A stretch of DNA of 26,428 bases. Source: Chloroflexota bacterium (lineage in GTDB: Bacteria > Chloroflexota > Dormibacteria > CF-121). The DNA lies in assembly GCA_005882525.1 (NCBI GenBank), contig VBGO01000035.1, positions 1 through 26,428 of the forward strand, read 5' to 3'. Shown one piece after another: positions 21,580 through 26,428 of this stretch. Under the pieces are notes generated by a model. The model was given only the letters and a program-made list of their open reading frames with translations. It was not told the origin of the DNA and made no database searches. The translations under genes were made by a program, and so were the position numbers. Each line of letters opens with the position of its first letter. The first letter of the stretch is position 1.

Positions 21580-22695
21580 TTGGACCGGCGGACGGAAGCG
21601 ATTGCGCAGCTCCTGGAAACCGCGCTCTCCGAACGCTTCGCCACACCCGTCATCGAGTTGCTCCACGCTATGCCGATCCCGGTCGCCGTCATCCAGGCGA
21701 CCGACTTGCGTGCGCTGGCCGTAAATGCGTTGATGGCCCGGGTGTTGCACCGGGCTGACGCGGCGGGTCTCACGATGTCCGCCCTCCTCCCGCCGGCGCA
21801 TCCTCTCTCCGACCCTCGGCCCTTTCGATCGGTGGCCACGAGCGGCCAGCCCTTCGCCACCACCGTCGTGATCGATGGGCAGACCTGGGAATGGTTCATC
21901 CGCCCGCTCAAGGGGCCGGGCCGTTCGGTCGAGCACTTTCTGACGGGGCTGGTTACCAGCCCCGCGGCGCCGCTCGATATCGACGTCGCCCGGCTTCGGG
22001 ACATGAATGCCGCCAAGACCGAGTTCCTGAACATGGCCGCGCACGAACTGCGAACCCCCTTGAGCGTGATCCTTGGCTACGGCTCCCTGCTGGCGCAGGG
22101 TGAGCTGAGTCCCGAGCACCAGAAGTTGGCCGGAGTGCGGATTTACGAGAAGACGCGCCAGCTCGGCCGGCTGATCATGGACATGAGCCTGGTGGGCCGC
22201 TTCGACGAGCTCGGACCCGCGATGGCGCGGGAGGCGATCGACCTGGTCGAGCTTCTGGAGCCGATCGTCAAAGACCAGCAGCGCCGCTTTGCCGACCTGG
22301 CGATCGATTTCCGGTTCGGCGCGCTGGCGGCGCCCGTCAGGGGAAACCCGTACTGGCTGCACCTGGCCATCCGTGAGCTCCTGGATAATGCCGTCCGCTT
22401 CCGGCCCGGCCCCACCGGGCGGATCGACGTCGGCCTGGACGAGGTGGGCGGCAGGTGGCGGATCAGCGTGGTCGATGACGGCTTCGGCATCGACCCGACG
22501 GATCAGGCGCAGCTGTTCAAGCGGTTCGCTCGGATCGAGACCGACGCCAACCGCCACCTGGTCGGGATGGGCATCGGCCTGTACCTCGTGCAGGAGGTGG
22601 CCCGCGCCCACGGCGGCCGGGTCCTGGTGGACAGCCGTCCAGCGGTCGGGAGTGAATTCACGCTCGAATTGCCCCGGCACGGGAAAAAAAGGTGA
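21580..22695 (+). CDS. Soluble sensor histidine kinase
   Basis: The product is 371 residues from a TTG at 21580; the choice rests on GGAGGG nine bases upstream and the lack of family-like sequence before it. A PAS-like N-terminal region (about 23-125) is followed by the H-box AAHELRTPLSVILGYGSLL with phospho-acceptor H155, and then the catalytic domain: N-box RELLDNAVRF (N270), G1 VVDDGFGIDP (D300) and G2 GMGIGLYLV (about 329-336). There is no membrane segment, so it senses a cytoplasmic signal. No response regulator gene is adjacent, making it an orphan kinase here. It is divergent from the thioesterase gene, with only 43 bases between. Confidence 0.92.
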   Translation: MDRRTEAIAQLLETALSERFATPVIELLHAMPIPVAVIQATDLRALAVNALMARVLHRADAAGLTMSALLPPAHPLSDPRPFRSVATSGQPFATTVVIDGQTWEWFIRPLKGPGRSVEHFLTGLVTSPAAPLDIDVARLRDMNAAKTEFLNMAAHELRTPLSVILGYGSLLAQGELSPEHQKLAGVRIYEKTRQLGRLIMDMSLVGRFDELGPAMAREAIDLVELLEPIVKDQQRRFADLAIDFRFGALAAPVRGNPYWLHLAIRELLDNAVRFRPGPTGRIDVGLDEVGGRWRISVVDDGFGIDPTDQAQLFKRFARIETDANRHLVGMGIGLYLVQEVARAHGGRVLVDSRPAVGSEFTLELPRHGKKR

Positions 22696-22707
22696 TAACG
22701 GACCGGA

Positions 22708-22737
22708 GTGACAACCGCAAAGGCCGCGATCTATAGT
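22708..22737 (+). promoter_or_regulatory. Promoter of plsY
   Basis: The -35 GTGACA (22708-22713) and -10 TATAGT (22732-22737) are separated by 18 bases. The transcript should start near 22743-22745, within the palindrome that follows. It indicates that plsY is transcribed separately from the histidine kinase gene. Confidence 0.6.
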
Positions 22738-22740
22738 TGA

Positions 22741-22758
22741 GGCGTCCTTAAGGACGCC
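22741..22758. promoter_or_regulatory. Perfect 18-bp palindrome at the plsY start (probable operator)
   Basis: GGCGTCCTTAAGGACGCC equals its own reverse complement over all 18 bases. It begins three bases after the TATAGT box and ends three bases before the ATG at 22762. The predicted transcript start falls inside it, so it fits a repressor operator better than an RNA hairpin. The regulator is unknown. Confidence 0.6.
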
Positions 22759-22761
22759 CCC

Positions 22762-23385
22762 ATGCTGAAAGTGCTCGCGCTAGTGGCCTTCGGCTATTTA
22801 CTCGGCTCCGTCCCCTCCGGCTGGCTGGTGATGAAGGTCTATCGCAATCAAGACCTTCGCAAGCTCGGCAGCGGCAACATCGGAGCCGCGAATGTCTTTC
22901 GCGCGGGCGGCCCCGGCGCCTTCGCCCTGACGTTGATCGCCGACGGGCTGAAGGGGTTCATCCCGGTCATGGTTAGCATCGTGCTTGGCCTGGGTGACAA
23001 CGAGATCGCGCTGGCCGCGATCGGGCTGGCCGCCGTGATCGGGCATACCTGGCCGCTTTACCTCGGCTTCAAGGGCGGCAAGGGCGTTGCCACCTCAGGC
23101 GGGGTCCTGCTCGCGCTTGCTCCCGTGGCTCTGGTGCTCGCGCTGACAACCTGGTTCCTCATCATCCGCCTCACCCGCGTGGCGTCATTGGCCTCGTTGA
23201 GCGCCGTCGCGGTCGGCTTCTTCAGCTTGATCGTGCTTCACCTCATCGGCTGGCAAGCCTGGCGCCCGGTGGGATGGTCGGTCGTCGTATTGGGCGTGGC
23301 CCTGACCGGCCTGGTGCTCTACCGGCATCGGAGTAACATCGAGCGCCTGGCCACCGGTCGCGAGCTGAAGATCACCGCACACTGA
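22762..23385 (+). CDS. plsY: Glycerol-3-phosphate acyltransferase PlsY
   Basis: The 207-residue membrane enzyme moves an acyl group from acyl phosphate to glycerol-3-phosphate, the first step of phospholipid synthesis. The three PlsY motifs are clear: GSVPSGWL with KLGSGNIGAANVFR (15-47), GHTWPLY (94-100) and FKGGKGVATSGG (103-114). About five to seven membrane segments are visible. A perfect palindrome lies between its -10 box and start codon, and its stop overlaps the next ATG (TGATG). Confidence 0.96.
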   Translation: MLKVLALVAFGYLLGSVPSGWLVMKVYRNQDLRKLGSGNIGAANVFRAGGPGAFALTLIADGLKGFIPVMVSIVLGLGDNEIALAAIGLAAVIGHTWPLYLGFKGGKGVATSGGVLLALAPVALVLALTTWFLIIRLTRVASLASLSAVAVGFFSLIVLHLIGWQAWRPVGWSVVVLGVALTGLVLYRHRSNIERLATGRELKITAH

Positions 23386-24458
23386 TGCCCGAGCGTGCGC
23401 CCCAGGCGCCGCCGCCGACCCGCTTCCTCTTCTTCGGAGCGGGCGCGGTCGGTTCCCTGCTCGGGGCTCGGCTGGCGCAGGCCGGCAGCGAGGTCACGCT
23501 GGTCGGCCGAGCCGCCCACGTCGAGGCGGTCGCCCGCGATGGGGTGCGCATGGTAGTCGCCGGGAAAGTCAGCAACCAGTCGGTCCGGGCCGCGCGGCCG
23601 ACTATCGAAGAAGTTGGCGGCGCCTTCGACTACATCTTCCTCACCGTGAAGGGTTACGACACGCTGGAGGCGATCGAACAACTCCAGCTGGTCCTGCGCC
23701 CTGGAACGATCCTGGGCAGCTTTCAAAACGGCGTCGGCAACGAGGAGACGATCGCCGCCGCCCTCCCCGACCAGGCGCTGGCGGCGGGCAGCCTGACTGT
23801 ACCGGTCAGCCTGGACGAGCCAGGCACTATTCAACTGCACTCGCGCCGCGGCGGGGTGGCCCTGGCCCCGGTCTCGCCCGAGGTCAACGTGGCGCCGCTG
23901 GTCCGCAAGCTGAGCCAGGCCGGCCTCAAGGCGCGCCGCTACGTCGACTTTCGCGCGATGAAATGGTCGAAGCTGCTCTTCAACATCCTCGGCAATGCGC
24001 AGAGTGCCATCCTGGACCTTCCGCCGAGCCACGTCTTCGCGGACAGCGAGCTCTTCCGCTACGAGCGGGCGGCATTTCGCGAGGCCACGGCGGTCATGGA
24101 CCGGATGCGCCTCGCCGTCGTCTCCCTCCCCGGCTTGCCGGCTCCCAACCTGCGGCGCGCGATGAGCCTGCCGCCGCTCCTGGCGCAGATGCTGCTCGAG
24201 CCGCGGCTCGGTGGCGCCCGAGGGACCAAGATGCCCTCCCTCTGGTGGGACTTGAGCCGCAGCAAGGGCAAGACAGAGGCCGCCTTTTTGAACGGGGCCG
24301 TCGTCGACGCCGGCCGCCGCTACGACGTGCCGACGCCGGTCAATTCCGTGCTCTGGGCGATCCTGGAGAAGTCGACCAAGCTCCCGCCGGAGTGGGAGCG
24401 CTATCGCCGGCAGCCGGACCGGCTGAAAGCGCTCCTGCGAACGGCGTTAAAGCTCTAG
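23385..24458 (+). CDS. Ketopantoate reductase family protein (PanE/ApbA-like)
   Basis: The 357-residue NADP-dependent dehydrogenase has an N-terminal Rossmann motif, FFGAGAVGSLLG (16-27). The conserved Lys lies in FDYIFLTVKGYDT, FQNGVGNEE follows, and the C-terminal family block WSKLLFNILGNAQSAI contains the catalytic-region Lys and Asn. The canonical reaction reduces 2-dehydropantoate to pantoate for coenzyme A. At 357 residues it is longer than E. coli PanE, with a C-terminal helix-rich extension, and the family includes enzymes of other specificity, so I do not assign panE firmly. It is translationally coupled to plsY (TGATG). Confidence 0.85.
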   Translation: MPERAPQAPPPTRFLFFGAGAVGSLLGARLAQAGSEVTLVGRAAHVEAVARDGVRMVVAGKVSNQSVRAARPTIEEVGGAFDYIFLTVKGYDTLEAIEQLQLVLRPGTILGSFQNGVGNEETIAAALPDQALAAGSLTVPVSLDEPGTIQLHSRRGGVALAPVSPEVNVAPLVRKLSQAGLKARRYVDFRAMKWSKLLFNILGNAQSAILDLPPSHVFADSELFRYERAAFREATAVMDRMRLAVVSLPGLPAPNLRRAMSLPPLLAQMLLEPRLGGARGTKMPSLWWDLSRSKGKTEAAFLNGAVVDAGRRYDVPTPVNSVLWAILEKSTKLPPEWERYRRQPDRLKALLRTALKL

Positions 24459-24472
24459 CGTCCGACGTTCGT

Positions 24473-25936
24473 CTAGGTTCGCGCCGGCCGTGCGCGGGCC
24501 GACCCTCGATCCAGCTGGTACAGCACCAGGTAGACGACGGTGGCCACGATGCCACCGGCGAAGAAGCTGATATCGCCGAGCTGTGGGTAGTTGGTGGGGA
24601 CCCAGCCCAGCGGAACCGGAGGCGGCTGGTTCCAGAATGGCACGGTCGCGATGATCCCAGCCAGCATGGCGATGAATCCCTTCCAGTTTCGATGACGCGT
24701 GTCGTAGAACATGGACTCGGGATACTGACCGCGATGCAGAAAATAGTCGGTGATGACAACCGCGAGGTAGGGCGTGATCCAGTAGGTGATCAGCAGCAGG
24801 AAGCTTTCGTACTTGCTGCCGGGTGCGACGTTCGTCTGGAGGAGGAGCCCGACGACGAGGCCAATCGCGCCGAAGACCAGCGCCGACAGGGCGCGCCGCT
24901 TCTCAACCGCCAGCTTGATGCCCAGAGTCAGGAACGCCATCGACCCGGAGTAGATGTTCAGGACGTTGGCGGCCACCGCCCCAAGGGCGATGCCGAGGAG
25001 GACCAGGACCTGAAGCCAGACCGGCAACGGATTGGTGAACTGCTCGGTCGGATTGCTACCGAGCTGCGAGATGGTCGCCGCCGCGGCACCCGCGATTTCG
25101 AGCACGGTGCAGGAAACGAACACACCGAGGCCGGCCGCCAGCGCGACCTTCCGGGGGTCCGTGTTCCGCGGAAGGTAGCGGCTGTAGTCGGAGGCGAAGG
25201 GGTTCCATCCGATGGCGTAGCCAAACGCGATGAAGACCGCCAGGATGAAGGCGGCCGACGGACCACCAAACGGCACCGGGGCCTTCGCGTTGAATCCGAC
25301 CCCGGGATGCGCCTGCACCAGGATGATGATCGTCGCCAGACCAAAGACGATGGTCAGGTACGGGAAGATGATCCGCTCGAACTGGTGGATCATGTTGTGG
25401 CCGATGAAGGCGATGAGGACCTGGGCGACCACCACGATGACGAACGCAATCGGGAAAGTTAGCACGGCTTTGTGGTTGTTCAAGACCGCGGTCAGGGTGA
25501 CGAGGGCGAACGTGCCGCTGACGCTGTTGACGATGAACCAGCCGAAGCTGGCCGTCAGCCAGCTGAGCCCCGCTGGTAGGAAGTTCCCCAGGAAACCGAA
25601 GGGAGCCCGGCCTTCCACCATTTGAGGGACGCCGAAGCGAGGCCCCATGGTCGAGACGATGGCATGCGTGATGGAACCCATTAAGCTGCCCAGCGTGACG
25701 CCAAAGACCGTCGGCCAGAAGCCACCGCCATAAACGGCTATCGGAAGGACGCCGACGAAGACGGTCGCGAACTCCATGTTCGGCGACATCCAGGTCCAGA
25801 ACAGTTGAATCGGGTTCCCGTGCCGCTCGCGATCAGCGATATATTCGATGCCGCCGGGCTCGACGGCGGCAACCTTCGAGCCGTATTCCCCCTCGCGAAC
25901 AGGTACCTGCGCGTCTAAGTCAGTGGTTGTCGCCAC
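24473..25936 (-). CDS. NCS1-family nucleobase:cation symporter (cytosine/purine permease type)
   Basis: The 487-residue protein has about twelve membrane segments. NCS1 hallmarks are the N-terminal NPIQLFWTWMSPNMEFATVFVG, the substrate-site region GPRFGVPQMVEGRAPFG, and GWNPFASDYSRYLPRNT. I chose the GTG at 25936, which has GGAG six bases upstream; a GTG at 25957 would add seven residues but has no well-spaced ribosome site. The divergent neighbour is a cytosine deaminase, so cytosine is the most likely substrate, as in the E. coli codBA pair, although here the two genes are divergent rather than in one operon. Confidence 0.9.
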   Translation of the reverse strand: MATTTDLDAQVPVREGEYGSKVAAVEPGGIEYIADRERHGNPIQLFWTWMSPNMEFATVFVGVLPIAVYGGGFWPTVFGVTLGSLMGSITHAIVSTMGPRFGVPQMVEGRAPFGFLGNFLPAGLSWLTASFGWFIVNSVSGTFALVTLTAVLNNHKAVLTFPIAFVIVVVAQVLIAFIGHNMIHQFERIIFPYLTIVFGLATIIILVQAHPGVGFNAKAPVPFGGPSAAFILAVFIAFGYAIGWNPFASDYSRYLPRNTDPRKVALAAGLGVFVSCTVLEIAGAAAATISQLGSNPTEQFTNPLPVWLQVLVLLGIALGAVAANVLNIYSGSMAFLTLGIKLAVEKRRALSALVFGAIGLVVGLLLQTNVAPGSKYESFLLLITYWITPYLAVVITDYFLHRGQYPESMFYDTRHRNWKGFIAMLAGIIATVPFWNQPPPVPLGWVPTNYPQLGDISFFAGGIVATVVYLVLYQLDRGSARARPART

Positions 25937-26023
25937 AGTCCTCTCCCCATTCCCCACCCTTTACGGTTGCCGGCTTCGGTGCGAATTCTAGGGGGTTGAC
26001 CACCAGGTGTCCAGCGGGCGTTT

Positions 26024-26029
26024 TAGACT
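26024..26029 (+). promoter_or_regulatory. Leaderless -10 box TAGACT for the cytosine deaminase gene
   Basis: TAGACT-N6 (TCCAGC)-GTG, with no Shine-Dalgarno sequence. A TTGACC hexamer at 25996-26001 is 22 bases upstream, too far for a normal -35. Confidence 0.55.
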
Positions 26030-26035
26030 TCCAGC

Positions 26036-26428
26036 GTGGCCGATCTCGTGATCAGCAATGCGCGGCTCCCCCGATCGGAGCGACTCGTGTCGGTTGCCAT
26101 CGAGGGCGGCCGAATCGCCACACCTCCCCTCGCCGGAGGGGCGCCGCCCAGCAACGTGATCGACGCGCGGGGCGGTCTGCTGACCCCGGCCCTGGTCGAG
26201 CCCCACATCCACCTCGACGCCGTCCTCACCGTTGGCCAGCCGCGGCACAATCTCAGCGGGTCGCTCTTCGAGGGCATCGCGATCTGGGGCGAGCGGGTCA
26301 AAGACCTGACCGTCGCCGACGTCAAGCGCCGCGTGGCCCAGGTCCTCCGCTGGCAGGTTGCCAACGGCGTGCTGTTCGTACGCAGTCACGTCGACGTCTG
26401 CGACCCGAAGCTGACGGCGCTGCGGGCG
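26036..26428 (+). CDS. codA: Cytosine deaminase-like amidohydrolase, 3' end outside the window
   Basis: The frame is open from the GTG at 26036 to the end of the window, 131 residues. After a beta-sandwich start (MADLVISNARLPRS) comes the metal-binding motif EPHIHLD (H57, H59). TVGQPRHNLSGSLFEGIAIWGERV, VKRRVAQVLRWQVANGV and VRSHVDVCDPKLTALRA follow. These blocks match E. coli CodA closely as I remember it. The enzyme deaminates cytosine to uracil for pyrimidine salvage, though relatives act on other aminated rings such as isoguanine or creatinine. The divergent NCS1 permease supports nucleobase salvage. Confidence 0.88.
   Translation, partial: MADLVISNARLPRSERLVSVAIEGGRIATPPLAGGAPPSNVIDARGGLLTPALVEPHIHLDAVLTVGQPRHNLSGSLFEGIAIWGERVKDLTVADVKRRVAQVLRWQVANGVLFVRSHVDVCDPKLTALRA

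Noticed and set aside
21511..25462. Long antisense or out-of-frame open frames over the histidine kinase, ketopantoate reductase and permease genes (389 and 499 codons)
   Set aside because: The sequences are low-complexity with no motifs, and they run through two or more real genes, including convergent ones.
1..26428. tRNA, rRNA, CRISPR array, insertion sequence or prophage
   Set aside because: No cloverleaf-like sequence, no direct-repeat array and no transposase, integrase or phage-like protein was recognised on either strand.

Overview
The window is GC-rich bacterial chromosome with tightly packed genes: stops and starts often overlap as TGATG or GTGA, and no gap exceeds about 120 bases. 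The gene complement suggests a Gram-positive-like or Chloroflexota/Dormibacterota-type soil lineage. It includes a lepA-hemW-hrcA-grpE-dnaJ neighbourhood under a CIRCE operator, a MarP-like protease, a b6-type cytochrome b, divergent bd-family subunits and several apparently leaderless genes. That placement is inference; no rRNA or other phylogenetic marker was tested. No tRNA, rRNA, CRISPR, insertion sequence or phage gene was seen.

Layout. Bases 2-6374 (+) hold a protochlorophyllide-reductase-like small domain protein, an ABC-2 type exporter pair, and a respiratory cluster. The cluster is bd-like subunit 1, a frameshifted two-helix small protein, a Rieske protein, a b6-type cytochrome b and bd-like subunit 2. 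Bases 6382-9278 (-) hold an AI-2E family permease, a MarP-like membrane serine protease, a [2Fe-2S] ferredoxin and a two-helix protein. Bases 9308-12113 (-) hold dnaJ, grpE and hrcA with a CIRCE operator; dnaK is missing. Bases 12171-12794 (+) hold a DsbA/FrnE-family oxidoreductase whose first active-site cysteine codon is an in-frame TGA, followed by a SECIS-like stem-loop. Bases 12810-16082 (-) hold a small membrane protein, hemW and lepA. Bases 16148-16300 (-) hold a previously easy-to-miss 50-residue acidic protein with its own promoter, Shine-Dalgarno sequence and terminator. Bases 16422-19573 (-) hold two Mg/Co-chelatase AAA+ subunits. Bases 19633-21536 (-) hold a small membrane protein, an acyl-CoA dehydrogenase and a thioesterase. 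Bases 21580-24458 (+) hold a soluble histidine kinase, plsY behind a perfect 18-bp palindrome, and a ketopantoate-reductase-family protein. Bases 24473-25936 (-) and 26036-end (+) are a divergent nucleobase permease and cytosine deaminase pair.

Most striking points. (1) A probable selenoprotein: UPFC in place of CPFC, with a 7-bp stem and GGUCG loop 13 nt after the UGA. Conventional gene calling would lose its N-terminus and redox site. (2) A recurring TANNCT-N6-(A/G)TG arrangement in front of five unrelated genes, read as leaderless promoters. (3) A Rieske/cytochrome b cluster with no c-type haem motif, flanked by two paralogous bd-like subunits that have lost conserved glutamates. (4) An hrcA-grpE-dnaJ cluster without dnaK.
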